From: OLB6 sp964493635
GTDB lineage: Bacteria; Bacteroidota; Ignavibacteria; Kapaibacteriales; Kapaibacteriaceae
Assembly (NCBI GenBank): GCA_964493635.1
Contig: CAZBOW010000010.1
Coordinates: forward strand, 1 to 58,226
Reading direction: 5' to 3'
Length of the DNA: 58,226 nucleotides
The notes beneath the pieces were generated by a model. It did not search any database. It was not told where the DNA came from and saw only the letters and a program-made list of their open reading frames with translations. Made by a program: the position numbers and the translations under genes. Of the stretch, positions 25,296 to 35,041 are shown piece after piece (the first letter of the stretch is position 1; each line of letters begins with the position of its first letter).

Positions 25296-26161
25296 CAACG
25301 AATCGTGCCTATACGCTTACGTTGCTGTCGCCGTGGTTGATCACGTTCGTGGTCTTCTGGCTGTATCCGTTGGGATACGCCCTGGTTCTGAGTTTCTCGG
25401 AGTATCGGACGCTGAGCAACGAACTCACGTTCATCGGAGTTGAGAACTACGCAGCTCTTATGGGCGATCCTCGTTTCTGGAGCGCTCTGTGGAACACCAT
25501 TGTGTTCACCATCGGGACGGTGCCCATAACCACGGCCTGTGCGCTCCTGTTAGCCGTGGCGATGCAACGACGAGGACCACGGATCGGTGCCGTTCTGCGG
25601 GCGTCCTACTTCCTTCCATCGGTGACATCGCTGGTGGTGATTGCCTTGATCTTCACCAATCTGTACGCACGCGACGGCTACGTAAACGCGATTGCCGCCA
25701 TGATGGGATTGCCTCATCCGGAAAACGGCTGGCTGCTGACGGAGGCTACGGCACTGCCGGCCATTATGGCCATGGACGTATGGATGAGCACGGGCTACTA
25801 CATGGTACTCTTCCTTGCCGGCATGGAGGCCATTAGCAAGGATATGTACGAAGCTGCCGAGTTGGCGGGGGCCTCTGGCTGGCAACAGTTTTGGAAGATC
25901 ACCTTGCCAATGGTGCGCCCTACGTTGCTATTCGTGGTGGTGATCAACTCCATCAAGTCCTTTCAGGTGTTTGTCGAGATCTACGTGATGACAAAAGGCG
26001 GGCCACTCGGTGCAACCTCGACCTTGGTGTACGAAGTGTACCATCGGGCCTTCGAACAGAGCAACCAGATGGGCTATGCCTCGGCTCTTGCCTACGTGAT
26101 CTTCGTGATCCTGATCGTGGTTTCGTTCCTCCAAATGCGATTGCTGAAGGTTCGCTCATGA
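25292..26161 (+). CDS. ABC transporter permease, sugar type (MalF/UgpA-like), orphan
   Basis: A 289-residue inner-membrane permease of the carbohydrate-uptake CUT1 class with six hydrophobic helices. The cytoplasmic EAA loop, which docks on the ATPase, reads YEAAELAGASGWQQFWKITLPMVRP. FIGVENYAALMGDPRFWSALWNT and the following TIVFTIGTVP match the N-terminal permease block. No second permease, substrate-binding protein or ATPase lies beside it: it sits between maf and plsY, overlapping both (ATGA each side). The partners must be elsewhere, or the gene is a stranded remnant kept for coupling. Confidence 0.9.
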   Translation: MTTNRAYTLTLLSPWLITFVVFWLYPLGYALVLSFSEYRTLSNELTFIGVENYAALMGDPRFWSALWNTIVFTIGTVPITTACALLLAVAMQRRGPRIGAVLRASYFLPSVTSLVVIALIFTNLYARDGYVNAIAAMMGLPHPENGWLLTEATALPAIMAMDVWMSTGYYMVLFLAGMEAISKDMYEAAELAGASGWQQFWKITLPMVRPTLLFVVVINSIKSFQVFVEIYVMTKGGPLGATSTLVYEVYHRAFEQSNQMGYASALAYVIFVILIVVSFLQMRLLKVRS

Positions 26162-26796
26162 TGCTCACGTATGTTCTGGCTGGCGTGCTGGGATACCTGC
26201 TCGGTGCCGTTCCCTCGGCCTATCTCCTGCGGAGATTCACCAGTGGTGGCAACATTACCACGGAAGGGTCGGGTAATGTTGGGGCACGGAACCTGTACGA
26301 CGTAAGTGGCTCACTATCGTTAGCCGTATCGGCGGCAGTGCTCGACGCCGGAAAAGGGATTGCGGCTGTGTTTGTCGGCAGGTGGATCGGCGATGATACA
26401 CTGATGGTTACGGCCTTAGCTGCTGTGGGAGCCGTGTTGGGTCATACGTACAATCTCTTCCTCGGTGGGAAGGGTGGTAGGGGGCTGGCCACAGCTGCTG
26501 GCATCAGTGTTGTGTTGAACCCACTGCTGCTGGTCACGTGGGCGCTGATGTACCTTGTGGGCTACTACATCATCCGGCGCGACCTTCACATCGGATCCAT
26601 GACGGCCACCATTGCCACAATGATTCTCGCGATGAGCTTTCCAGAACAAGCGCTCGAGCTCTTCATGATGGTGCCGATTGACGACTCGGCGAATCTCCGT
26701 GCCATTGTGGTTGCCCTGTGCATCCCGCTCTTCCTCCGCCACGTAGCACCGGTACGTGAGGTGGTCCGGCAGATGGTGAGCGAAGACAGCGACTAA
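26158..26796 (+). CDS. plsY: Glycerol-3-phosphate acyltransferase PlsY
   Basis: A 212-residue inner-membrane enzyme that moves an acyl group from acyl-phosphate to glycerol-3-phosphate, the first step of phospholipid synthesis. The three cytoplasmic motifs are present: TEGSGNVGARN (usually GSGNPGATN), VLDAGKG and GHTYNLFLGGKGGRGLAT (usually GHxFPxFxxFKGGKGVAT). Five hydrophobic segments match the family. Small changes in motifs 1 and 3 mark it as divergent. The start ATG overlaps the permease stop. The stop TAA abuts the lysC stop on the other strand with no space between. Confidence 0.9.
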   Translation: MMLTYVLAGVLGYLLGAVPSAYLLRRFTSGGNITTEGSGNVGARNLYDVSGSLSLAVSAAVLDAGKGIAAVFVGRWIGDDTLMVTALAAVGAVLGHTYNLFLGGKGGRGLATAAGISVVLNPLLLVTWALMYLVGYYIIRRDLHIGSMTATIATMILAMSFPEQALELFMMVPIDDSANLRAIVVALCIPLFLRHVAPVREVVRQMVSEDSD

Positions 26797-28065
26797 TCAA
26801 GCACCAAGAATATCGTGCACCTGCTGCAACGCCCGCAAACACTCCTCTTGGGGCACCACCACAAACACCGCCCATGGTGAGGTACCCGTCACGACGGCCT
26901 TGACGTGGAGGTGCTGCAGGGCTGCACCCAACGCAGCAAGGGCCGTAGTATGGACCACATCCGGTCCAACAATGCACAGGACGGCAACAGCATCCGGGTG
27001 ATCGCCTTCAACCCGAACCACCTTCATCACATGGTCGATTGTGCGTGCTTCCAGCAGGCAGGGCCTTGAATCCGCCTCGTCAACTAGAGCGCAGTTCTGG
27101 GCAATCGACACGGCGTGCAGCGCACTGGTTGTGATCGTGTCACTGGTGATGCTGTCACTGGTGATGATGGTACCAGCGTCGTCTGGAGCAAAGGTGTTCA
27201 GAATACGAACACGGACTCCCGCATTGATCGCCGGCAGAATTGCATCCGGATGGACAACCTTCGCCCCGTACAGCGCCAGTTCGCGAATCTCTCCAACGTG
27301 AAGCATGGGTAAGGGCGTCGCTGCAGGAATCAGCCGCGGATCAGCGCTGTACACGCCGCTGACATCCGTCCAGATCTGGACCTCCTCGGCAGCAATGCAG
27401 GCACCAAGTATGGCCGCCGAGGCATCCGACCCTCCACGACCGAGTGTGGTAGGACGGCCGTCGGCTGTTGCACCGATGAAGCCTTGCGTAACAACGGAAT
27501 AGCCATCCCGGATCAGGGGCAGAAGGCACTCGCGCGTTTGGGCTGTTGATGCAACCATGTCGACGGTTGCCGCACCGAAGGAGTCGTTGGTCTGCAGAAG
27601 CTCGGTGGCAGCAACTCGGACTACAGGAACAGACTGGCGTTGCAGCAGTGCCGACAGAATTGCCGTACTGAGGAGCTCACCGGTTGCAACGAATGCGTCG
27701 CTGGATTGATCCGTCCATTCGTGCAGCACGTACATGCTCTGTGCAAGGTCCAATGCACGCTGCACTGCGTTGTTGATCTGCTCAAGCACCGTTGCAAGAA
27801 GATCCTCATGCCCACCCAGCACGGCTTGAGCTAATGCCTGATGCTCGTGTGCTAGAGAATCCAAGGTTCTTCGTGCTTCGTCTACCTGATACGGCGCTAG
27901 TGTTGCGGCCTGTAACAGACGATTCGTTGTTCCGGCCGTGGCACTGGCAACCACAACGCACGGACCATGAGTATCTACTTCATCTTTGATGATGCGGGCT
28001 GCCTGCTGCAATGCAGGGGCCGTTGCCACGGACGTTCCACCAAACTTCAGAACGCGCATGGCCAT
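26797..28065 (-). CDS. lysC: Aspartate kinase
   Basis: A 422-residue monofunctional aspartokinase, the first step to lysine, threonine, methionine and diaminopimelate. It begins with VLKFGGTSVA, then has SSDAFVATGELLS, TQGFIGATADGR, TLGRGGSDASAA (nucleotide/Asp site) and WTDVSGVYSADPR. The C-terminal ACT regulatory domains (from about residue 325) bind feedback inhibitors. The linker between kinase and ACT domains has a repeated SITSDTIT segment. The start could be ATG 28065 or the second ATG at 28059. It shares one base with the stop of the upstream hypothetical gene and so belongs to the YfhO-hypothetical-lysC operon. Confidence 0.96.
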   Translation of the reverse strand: MAMRVLKFGGTSVATAPALQQAARIIKDEVDTHGPCVVVASATAGTTNRLLQAATLAPYQVDEARRTLDSLAHEHQALAQAVLGGHEDLLATVLEQINNAVQRALDLAQSMYVLHEWTDQSSDAFVATGELLSTAILSALLQRQSVPVVRVAATELLQTNDSFGAATVDMVASTAQTRECLLPLIRDGYSVVTQGFIGATADGRPTTLGRGGSDASAAILGACIAAEEVQIWTDVSGVYSADPRLIPAATPLPMLHVGEIRELALYGAKVVHPDAILPAINAGVRVRILNTFAPDDAGTIITSDSITSDTITTSALHAVSIAQNCALVDEADSRPCLLEARTIDHVMKVVRVEGDHPDAVAVLCIVGPDVVHTTALAALGAALQHLHVKAVVTGTSPWAVFVVVPQEECLRALQQVHDILGA

Positions 28066-28667
28066 CAGTCCACGTTGAAGTAGTCGGAGAGGTGCTCCGC
28101 ACTGGGCACATGCACCACAATCTGATCGTCGACCAGCGCTGTAATAGCATCACGGACTTCGGCGGGAGGGATCTGGTGGTGATAGGCAAAGTGCCACAGG
28201 TCAACGGGCCCCACGCTGGCCTGCAGAGCAAAGGCCTGCGGCAGAGAAACCCGCTGTTGATCCATCAAGCGTTGCTGAGAAGCAGCCAGAAAGTCCTGCG
28301 ATTCCTTTTGGAGGATCATGTCTGGCATGAAGAAGTAGTTCGGTACCGTTTGCAGATCGCGGATCCAAAACGATCCCGGATGCATCGGCCCGGCAAAATC
28401 CGGCAGATGGGCAAGGCTGACGAGGTAGGGGGCTTCATCCGTGCTTCCCCACATATCCGTCCACACCTCCGGCTCGACGTCCTTCAGCCATTCAAAGAAG
28501 GCAACTTCGTGGTCCGGTAACTTCATCAGATACAGCGATCCGTAGGCCGACCGTATCGACGCAACGTCTTCGGGGCTTAGCTGGGAAAGCACTTCACCGG
28601 AAAAGGTGATGTGTCCGTGCGCAGCAACCGACTCAGCAATTGCATGAAGAACCTCGGTGAACGTCAT
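28065..28667 (-). CDS. Conserved-looking hypothetical protein, 200 residues
   Basis: I do not recognise a family. The predicted protein is soluble and acidic, with no signal peptide or membrane segment. It is rich in aromatic residues and carries stretches such as PDHEVAFFEWLKDVEPEVW, HPGSFWIRDLQ and a C-terminal helical part. The start ATG 28667 overlaps the stop of the YfhO-like gene (ATGA); a longer frame to 28697 would run into it. It is translationally coupled to both neighbours, so it is very likely a real gene. Confidence 0.75.
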   Translation of the reverse strand: MTFTEVLHAIAESVAAHGHITFSGEVLSQLSPEDVASIRSAYGSLYLMKLPDHEVAFFEWLKDVEPEVWTDMWGSTDEAPYLVSLAHLPDFAGPMHPGSFWIRDLQTVPNYFFMPDMILQKESQDFLAASQQRLMDQQRVSLPQAFALQASVGPVDLWHFAYHHQIPPAEVRDAITALVDDQIVVHVPSAEHLSDYFNVD

Positions 28668-31147
28668 GCCGTGCGTTCCTTTCCGCGGCCACGCCACCAG
28701 AGCAGCAAGCCCCCTGCACCAATCAACAGAGCAAGAGCGTTGGATGCCAAACTGATCGTGCGGCCGGTTTCAAAGGCTGGGCTACGGTAGGTGAACTCAA
28801 CGGTGTGCGTGCCGGCGGGAACAATCACGCCGCGCAACAGGAAGTTGGTTTTGTGGATGTCGGTTGGTTTGCCGTCGATCGAGCAGGCCCACTCGTTGTA
28901 GAATACCTCGCTTACCACTAGGAAGGACGTTGTGGAGTTGGTGGTGCGCACCGTCAGCCGCTGATTCCCACGCTCGATGACCTGCGCCGTAGCGGTGCTG
29001 TCTGGTGCCTGAACGGCCTGCGGAAGAGCCTGTTCGACGTAGGCGATGGAGTCTGCGGCAAATGTGCCATCTCGAAGCGCATCGAGAATTCGGCGAGGGT
29101 TGGATTCAACAGCCACGCCGTCAACAAACCATGCTCGGTCGAAGGCCATGGGGTTGCGGTACACAAGCAGTCCGCGCTGCGAGCGATAGTCCGGTTCGAT
29201 CCCATCGTAGATCGGCTGTGCGGCAACGATATAGCGCACGTTCAACAGGTTCCACACGAACGGGTTCACCACAACGGAGTTGCCGGGTTGCGGCTCTCGT
29301 CCGCGACCAACTCCGGCAACGTCCAGCATGTCCTGATACACACGGAGCTTGGCCGACGAATAGCCTTGAATGCTCTCGATGAAGTGGTATGCCCACCAGT
29401 TGGCCGGAACGCGATTCGACGTGAGATCCGCAATACGATACGGTTGTGTATCCTGCCGCAGCCACTGCACCAGGTCGGCATGTTGGGCAAAGACGGTTTC
29501 CTGCGGTTGCCCCTCCTCGGGGTGGTAGGGGCGTTTGTCAACGCGCCACTGGTCGGTAAGGGTTAGCAGGATCAGAACTGGTATGGCAACGGCCGGCTTG
29601 AGCGATCCGCGCACCATTCCAACCACCACGGCACCAAACAGTAGGGCAAGAAAGCCAGTTGCCATCCAGTCGGATTTCATTTCCTCGAAGGTGAGGATCG
29701 CTCGAGCCGAGGCGACGGAGGGGTTGATCTGCTGGCCATACTTCTCGGTTAGCGTCTGTTGCACGGCCGAGGTGTAGCTACCTTCAAACGTGGATGGGAT
29801 CAGGAAACCCAGAACCAGGAACACGGCCGTAGCGCCCCCAATCACAAGGGCGGCCTTCTGACGATCCTTCCGGCCTGACCACTGCATCAGTGTGCTGATA
29901 CCATAGCCGGCCAACACCGGTGCAGCAAACTGCAGTAGTGCCAAAGCCATCGACGGTGCGCGGAACTTGTTAAACGCTGGTGCATAGTGGTAGAACAGGT
30001 CGTACAACACCGGCATGTTCTTGCCGAACGATAGCAGCAGCGAGAAGACACTCAACACAATCAGAAAGATGACGAAGGGGTCCTTGCGCTGATACCATGC
30101 ACCAACGATTGCCAACAGCAGCACACCAATGCCCATGTAGTTGGCTGCGTCGGTGAAGGGCATCTGTCCCCAGTAGAGATTTTCCCGGCGGGGTTCTGGG
30201 GCACCGGGTTCCTGAATCGACAGGTTGCCAAAGCCGAAGTAGTTCGGTACGAAGAACGTTGCCATCTCCTCGGGGGAGAAGCTCCAATTGGTGGCGTATT
30301 CGTAGTCGTTACCGCCGGACTGATCCACTCCCGGATCCTGCAGTTGGACCAACGGCGCCGATCCACGCGTGGACTCCGGAGTGTAGGCCCGCGTAGCAAG
30401 GAACATGTCCGCATGGGTGCCGAGGGCAATGCCCGTAGCAACCACAAGTGCTCCGGCGGACTTCAGCACATCGATAGCCCCCTCCTTCCGGAGGAGCCGG
30501 ATCACCAGCTCGGTTACCAGATAGATACCGGTGGCACAGCCAAGGTAGAACATCATTTGGGGGTGCGTTGCCGACACCAGCGTGATCATCGCCAGCGTGA
30601 GCAGAAAAACGTTCAGCAAGCTGAACTTCTCACGGTTCCGTTCCAGCGCCAACAGAATCCAGGGAAGGGTGGCAAGGGACACGGGCTTTGTGCTGTGGCC
30701 GATCATGATCCATACAATCACAAACGTCGAGAACACGGCTGCCACGGCACTGAAGGTGGAAACGAGGTAGTCGTGCTTCTTGACGCGCATCAGGGTGTAC
30801 ACGCCAAAACCATAGATGGCATACCACAGCGCGAGGCGCGTGGTGTCGTTGCCCGTGGCCTCGCCCATGAATCGAGGAATGGCAAACAGGAGGTTCGACA
30901 GCACATCCCAGGTGCGGTCTCCTGCTGCGAGGAACGATGCCAGCGACGGCATACCGCTGAAGATGTACGGCACCCACAAGGGGAACTCGCCGGCTTCTTT
31001 GGCTGCCTCGAGGTAGGGGATAAAGGAGTAGAAGGCAACGTTATCGCCCTCGGCCAGGAAGTTTAACCCGCCGAAAAGGGCATCGCCAAAAAACACGATG
31101 ACGGTCAACAGAATGAAGCCGAGAGCGGCTGCGTCACGGGATGTCAT
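28664..31147 (-). CDS. YfhO-family multipass membrane protein
   Basis: An 827-residue inner-membrane protein with about 12 to 14 helices and a large periplasmic C-terminal domain. The order fits the YfhO/PMT-like family linked to glycosylation of envelope polymers such as teichoic acids and O-antigens. Features include GDNVAFYSFIPYLE at the first loop, FPLWVPYIFSGMPSLAS, the segment WILLALERNREK, and near the C-terminus YNEWACSIDGKPTDIHKTNFLLRGVIVPAGTHTVEFTYRSP, the hallmark YfhO tail. The start is ATG 31147. A perfect TAnnTTTG box (TAGCTTTG) lies 21 nt upstream. It leads an operon with the hypothetical gene and lysC. The substrate is unknown. Confidence 0.88.
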   Translation of the reverse strand: MTSRDAAALGFILLTVIVFFGDALFGGLNFLAEGDNVAFYSFIPYLEAAKEAGEFPLWVPYIFSGMPSLASFLAAGDRTWDVLSNLLFAIPRFMGEATGNDTTRLALWYAIYGFGVYTLMRVKKHDYLVSTFSAVAAVFSTFVIVWIMIGHSTKPVSLATLPWILLALERNREKFSLLNVFLLTLAMITLVSATHPQMMFYLGCATGIYLVTELVIRLLRKEGAIDVLKSAGALVVATGIALGTHADMFLATRAYTPESTRGSAPLVQLQDPGVDQSGGNDYEYATNWSFSPEEMATFFVPNYFGFGNLSIQEPGAPEPRRENLYWGQMPFTDAANYMGIGVLLLAIVGAWYQRKDPFVIFLIVLSVFSLLLSFGKNMPVLYDLFYHYAPAFNKFRAPSMALALLQFAAPVLAGYGISTLMQWSGRKDRQKAALVIGGATAVFLVLGFLIPSTFEGSYTSAVQQTLTEKYGQQINPSVASARAILTFEEMKSDWMATGFLALLFGAVVVGMVRGSLKPAVAIPVLILLTLTDQWRVDKRPYHPEEGQPQETVFAQHADLVQWLRQDTQPYRIADLTSNRVPANWWAYHFIESIQGYSSAKLRVYQDMLDVAGVGRGREPQPGNSVVVNPFVWNLLNVRYIVAAQPIYDGIEPDYRSQRGLLVYRNPMAFDRAWFVDGVAVESNPRRILDALRDGTFAADSIAYVEQALPQAVQAPDSTATAQVIERGNQRLTVRTTNSTTSFLVVSEVFYNEWACSIDGKPTDIHKTNFLLRGVIVPAGTHTVEFTYRSPAFETGRTISLASNALALLIGAGGLLLWWRGRGKERTA

Positions 31148-31168
31148 AGATACCTCGCTTGTTCGGCG

Positions 31169-31176
31169 CAAAGCTA
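31169..31176 (-). promoter_or_regulatory. Bacteroidota-type -7 box (TAGCTTTG) upstream of the YfhO gene
   Basis: Exact TAnnTTTG on the minus strand, 21 nt before the ATG at 31147, placed in the 86-nt divergent gap with the DUF1800 gene. It would start the YfhO-hypothetical-lysC transcript with a leader of about 15 nt. Confidence 0.5.
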
Positions 31177-31233
31177 CGCAGGTCGGTGAAAGGATTACTT
31201 TCTTACTTTATACCGTCATCTTTCGGACGTGCC

Positions 31234-32631
31234 ATGAAGAACTCCCCCGTTGATCTTTCACCCGTAACATCGGTGCTCACACGCGCCGATGCCCTGCACC
31301 TGATCCGCAGAGCAACGTTTCACCCGTCGCTCCACATGGTTGAGGAGATCGTGGGGAAGGGGGCTAAACAGGCGGTGGAAACCCTGTTAACGCTCGAGCC
31401 CTCGATTGCGCTACCCAGCTGGGCGAACGATCCGCCAGCGCTCACGCAGCAGACGGGGCCGCCGCTATGGAGCCAATTGCAGCAGTGGTGGATTGGCCAT
31501 CTGCTCACAACGGCGTCGGTGCGGGATGTGATGGTCGCATTCTGGCAGAATCACTTCACCAGCGACTACCTAACGGTGTACGCCTCGCAGTGGATGGTGG
31601 CGCAGACCATGCTCTTTCGGCAGAATGCCTTCCAGTACGCAACCCTCAGCGAGCAGATCGTTGGTGATCCAGCGATGCTGCGCTACCTCGATGGCAATCA
31701 GAGTGTAAAAGGCCGACCGAATGAAAACTTTGCCCGCGAATGGTTCGAACTCTTTTCGCTGGGCATTGGCAACTACACCGAGGCCGACGTTCTGGAGGCA
31801 GCTCGTGCCTTCACCGGTTGGCGCATTATGGGGCGCAACGCCGAGTACAATCGGCAGTTGGCCGATCTTGGCTCAAAGACGATTCTTGGGCAGACCGGGC
31901 CGTGGGAATACCAGGATGTGATACGTATCACCCTTGAACAGGACGCCTGCTCAACCTTTATCGCTACGAAGCTGATTCAGACCTTCGTGGACTACTACCC
32001 CTCGGAAGAAGCCGTTGCAGCCGTAGCGGAGCTTGTTCGTACGCACGAGTATAACCTGCAGCCGGTCGTGGAAACGCTGTTGAGCTCGAACTACTTCTTT
32101 GCTGCGCATCACCGTGGTGCACTGATCAAAAGCCCCCTACAGCTAACAGTTGGACTGGCTTCGCTCCTCCAAGCAACCACCGTGGACCCTGCTGCCATCG
32201 TGCAAGCCATGATTCAACTGACGATGACACCGTTTTTCCCACCTACGGTACAGGGTTGGAAGGGGCATCATACCTGGATCAATAGCTCATCGTTCCCGAA
32301 TCGTCAGCGTTTTGGCGAGGCCTTCATCGAGGGCCGGCAGATGGGAACCGGAGCACGACTGCAAACCGCACAGCAAACACCGCTTGAGGTCGACCTTGTA
32401 GCCGTGGTGCGCCGCTTGCCGGAGTACGACAATGCCGAGGCTGTTGTTGCCGGTGTGTGCGAATTGCTGTTGGCCGTAGAAGCCAGTCAGCAGCAGCGGG
32501 ATATCCTGCTGGACGTGATGATGAGTGGACTGCCAGCCAGCTACTGGAATATCGACGAATCAACGGCGAACAGTCGGTTGCGTCAGTTGTTTCAGACCAT
32601 TGTTCGCATGCCCGAATTCCAATTGATGTGA
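31234..32631 (+). CDS. DUF1800 family protein
   Basis: A 465-residue protein of the DUF1800 family, found with DUF1501 partners in planctomycetes, FCB bacteria and proteobacteria; biochemical role unknown. Recognisable blocks are LIRRATFHPSLHM, the WQNHFTSDY segment, NENFAREWFELFSLGIGNYTEADVLEAARAFTGW and the later APPFFPPTVQGWKG-like segment PFFPPTVQGWKGHHTW. No signal peptide is evident at ATG 31234, although an upstream in-frame TTG is open. It is 19 nt from the DUF1501 gene. Confidence 0.92.
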   Translation: MKNSPVDLSPVTSVLTRADALHLIRRATFHPSLHMVEEIVGKGAKQAVETLLTLEPSIALPSWANDPPALTQQTGPPLWSQLQQWWIGHLLTTASVRDVMVAFWQNHFTSDYLTVYASQWMVAQTMLFRQNAFQYATLSEQIVGDPAMLRYLDGNQSVKGRPNENFAREWFELFSLGIGNYTEADVLEAARAFTGWRIMGRNAEYNRQLADLGSKTILGQTGPWEYQDVIRITLEQDACSTFIATKLIQTFVDYYPSEEAVAAVAELVRTHEYNLQPVVETLLSSNYFFAAHHRGALIKSPLQLTVGLASLLQATTVDPAAIVQAMIQLTMTPFFPPTVQGWKGHHTWINSSSFPNRQRFGEAFIEGRQMGTGARLQTAQQTPLEVDLVAVVRRLPEYDNAEAVVAGVCELLLAVEASQQQRDILLDVMMSGLPASYWNIDESTANSRLRQLFQTIVRMPEFQLM

Positions 32632-32650
32632 GATGACCATTTAGGTGACC

Positions 32651-34237
32651 ATGATGAACCGCAGACGTTTCTTGGGTACGGTTGGATCGGCGGGTATGGC
32701 GGTGACAACGCTGCCCACGATGATTGATTCGATTGCCGTGAAGGCCCTTGCCGGGGGAGATCGTCAATGGGCTGAACTCCTTGGGCAGACCGACCGCATC
32801 CTGGTGCTGATCCAGTTGCAAGGTGGGAATGATGGTTTGAACACCGTTATACCAGTGAAGAACGACCGGTACTATGAGCGCCGTCCGAACATTGGCATCG
32901 CCAAGGACAAGGCCCTGCCTCTGACGGATACTCTTGGCTGGCATCCGCGGATGGAGGGTTTTCGGGCACTGTACGACAACGGTGCGATGGCCGTGATCCA
33001 AGGTGTGAGCTACCCCAATCCGGATCGATCCCATTTCCGTGGCACAGATATCTGGCTGACGGCAACCGATGCCGACGTGTTCGGCTCTACGGGATGGATT
33101 GGCCGATACCTGGATGTCCAAGCGCCGGGCTTCCCCTCTACCTTGCCGTCGTCGCCGCTGGCCGTGCAGATCGGAACGTCGCTGTCGCTTGGTCTGCAAG
33201 GACCGAAGGGATCTATGGGCATTAGTTTTCGTGACCCCGAGGAGTTCTACAGGATTGTCAACAGTGGTGGCTCAATCGAGGAGATACCGTCGGCCGATTA
33301 CGGCGATACGCCGGCCGGGCGAGAGGTCCGTTTTATGCGGGACGTTGCCCGGAGTGCGGACGTCTATGCCGATGTTGTCAAGGGGGCTGCCGATAAGGCT
33401 GCGTCGTCGTCCGTCAGCTATCCGAACACGGACATTGCCGGAAAACTCCGCGTTGTCTCGAAGCTCATCTCTGGAGGCTTGCAAACGCAGGTGTTCCTTG
33501 TCAGTTGGGCCAACAACAACTTCGACACCCATGCCAATCAGGTGAATACGAACGATCCAACCGTTGGCACGCATGCCAACCTGTTGGGTGAGCTATCGGA
33601 GGCCGTTGCAGCCTTCATGGCGGAGATGAAGGAACTTGGCTTCGACGACCGTGTAGCTGGAATGACCTTTAGCGAGTTCGGCCGTCGGGTGCATGAAAAC
33701 GGCAGCTACGGCACCGACCACGGTACAGCGGCTCCGCTGTTTGTCTTCGGCACAAAGGTCAATGGGGCTGTGTACGGAAGCGATCCGGATCTCGACAACC
33801 TCGATCCCATCGGCGACATGCTTGTCCAGCACGACTATCGAGACGTGTACGCGTCGGTCTTGCTGCAATGGTTTGGCCAGCCGAACACAACGGCCGCCGA
33901 CATTCTCTACCACGACTTCCAGTCCACGGCTCTGCCGTTGTTCAACGTGCCCGTCTCTGTTCGTGATAGCTCAGCAGGGTCGGCCGGTCTTGGCTTTGCA
34001 TCCATTGCTCCGAACCCGGCCTCGGACGACGTGCTGGTGCGCGTCCAGGTGAGTGCCTACGCCGACGCCACACTCGAAGTGCGTGATGTTCGCGGGCGTG
34101 TCCTGTTCGGTGAGCCGATCGATACACTCAGTGGAATCGTCCGCTTGAATGTGACGAATCTTTCCGTGGGAGCCTACGTCCTTACTCTGCGCTGCGGTTC
34201 TGCATCTACGTCCACACTCCTGCATGTTCAGCGATGA
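32651..34237 (+). CDS. DUF1501 protein with Tat signal and T9SS sorting domain
   Basis: A 528-residue exported protein. The N-terminus MMNRRRFLGTVGSAGMAVTTL has a twin-arginine (Tat) signal. The DUF1501 domain (sulfatase-like fold) runs from about residue 45 to 425 with VLIQLQGGNDGLNTVIP, NPDRSHFRGTDIW, FDTHANQ, TFSEFGRRVHENGSYGTDHGTAAP and HDYRDVYASVLLQW. The last 80 residues (SIAPNPASDDV onward) form a T9SS sorting domain, so it folds in the cytoplasm, passes Tat, and is finally moved to the surface. The start is ATG 32651; ATG 32654 and GTG 32645 are alternatives. Its stop overlaps the next gene's ATG. Confidence 0.93.
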   Translation: MMNRRRFLGTVGSAGMAVTTLPTMIDSIAVKALAGGDRQWAELLGQTDRILVLIQLQGGNDGLNTVIPVKNDRYYERRPNIGIAKDKALPLTDTLGWHPRMEGFRALYDNGAMAVIQGVSYPNPDRSHFRGTDIWLTATDADVFGSTGWIGRYLDVQAPGFPSTLPSSPLAVQIGTSLSLGLQGPKGSMGISFRDPEEFYRIVNSGGSIEEIPSADYGDTPAGREVRFMRDVARSADVYADVVKGAADKAASSSVSYPNTDIAGKLRVVSKLISGGLQTQVFLVSWANNNFDTHANQVNTNDPTVGTHANLLGELSEAVAAFMAEMKELGFDDRVAGMTFSEFGRRVHENGSYGTDHGTAAPLFVFGTKVNGAVYGSDPDLDNLDPIGDMLVQHDYRDVYASVLLQWFGQPNTTAADILYHDFQSTALPLFNVPVSVRDSSAGSAGLGFASIAPNPASDDVLVRVQVSAYADATLEVRDVRGRVLFGEPIDTLSGIVRLNVTNLSVGAYVLTLRCGSASTSTLLHVQR

Positions 34238-34941
34238 AGTACGCCCTGCTTTGTGCGATGATGGTTCTGGTAGTGCGGCTAGAAGCGCAACCACTGATCA
34301 ATCCCTATGCCTTCGCCATGGGGGACTCACTCGATGTGGATACCACGTTGGTGGTGGGATCCTTTGAACGGGCTGGTGAACGCGGTCGGATTGTATCGCG
34401 CGATGGCCACCTCTGGACGCCGGACAGTACGCGATTCCGCATCGTTGGAACCACCGTGCGGTTGAACGCCTGCTTCCCCGATAGTGCCACGGCCGTGCGT
34501 ATGGCTCGACGGCTGCGTGCCCTTGGGATCAACACCGTGCAGTTCATGCAGTTCGACTACACCTACTACCAGCCGTATTCGATCCTGGCGTCCGGCCCAA
34601 CTTCTACGGGCGGAGGCCTAGATTCAGCCAACACCCAGAGATTCGACTGGCTGCTCTATCAGCTGCGGGAGCACGGGATCTACTATGGCTTCCTGTTTCA
34701 CAGTATCTGGCGCCCGCGCCCGGGTGATGGTGTACGTCAGGTCGACTCCACGGGTTGGGGCACACGCACGCCGATTTTCTTCGACCCCGCCGTACAGAGG
34801 GTGCATCGCGATGTCATGAAGTTGGTGCTTGAGCATGTAAACCCCTACACGGGCGTGGCGTACAAGGACGACCCTGCCTTGATCTACGTCGGTCCGGTCG
34901 AGGAGTCGTCACTGACGGTGTACTGGGCGTACACCAAGGAC
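34234..34941 (+). CDS. Glycosidase-like T9SS protein, N-terminal part (cut by gap)
   Basis: The start ATG 34234 overlaps the DUF1501 stop. A signal peptide (residues 1-18, ending RLEAQ) is followed by the opening of a TIM-barrel glycoside hydrolase domain: FRIVGTTVRLNACFPDSA, RRLRALGINTVQFMQFDYT, LLYQLREHGIYYGFLFHS and then HVNPYTGVAYKDDPALIYVGPVEESSL. The last stretch resembles the strand-4 region of GH5-like enzymes, where the Glu would be the acid/base. The reading frame runs into 100 N at 34942, and the fragment continuing beyond (35042-36802) is in another frame relative to the placeholder, as expected for a gap of unknown length. The substrate cannot be told. Confidence 0.75.
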
Positions 34942-35041
34942 NNNNNNNNNNNNNNNNNNNNNNNNNNNNNNNNNNNNNNNNNNNNNNNNNNNNNNNNNNN
35001 NNNNNNNNNNNNNNNNNNNNNNNNNNNNNNNNNNNNNNNNN
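34942..35041. other. Scaffold gap (100 N) with real missing sequence
   Basis: Unlike the other two gaps, the flanks share no meaningful overlap (only GAC). The encoded protein lacks the second half of its barrel domain, so a few hundred bases or more may be missing. Confidence 0.8.
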
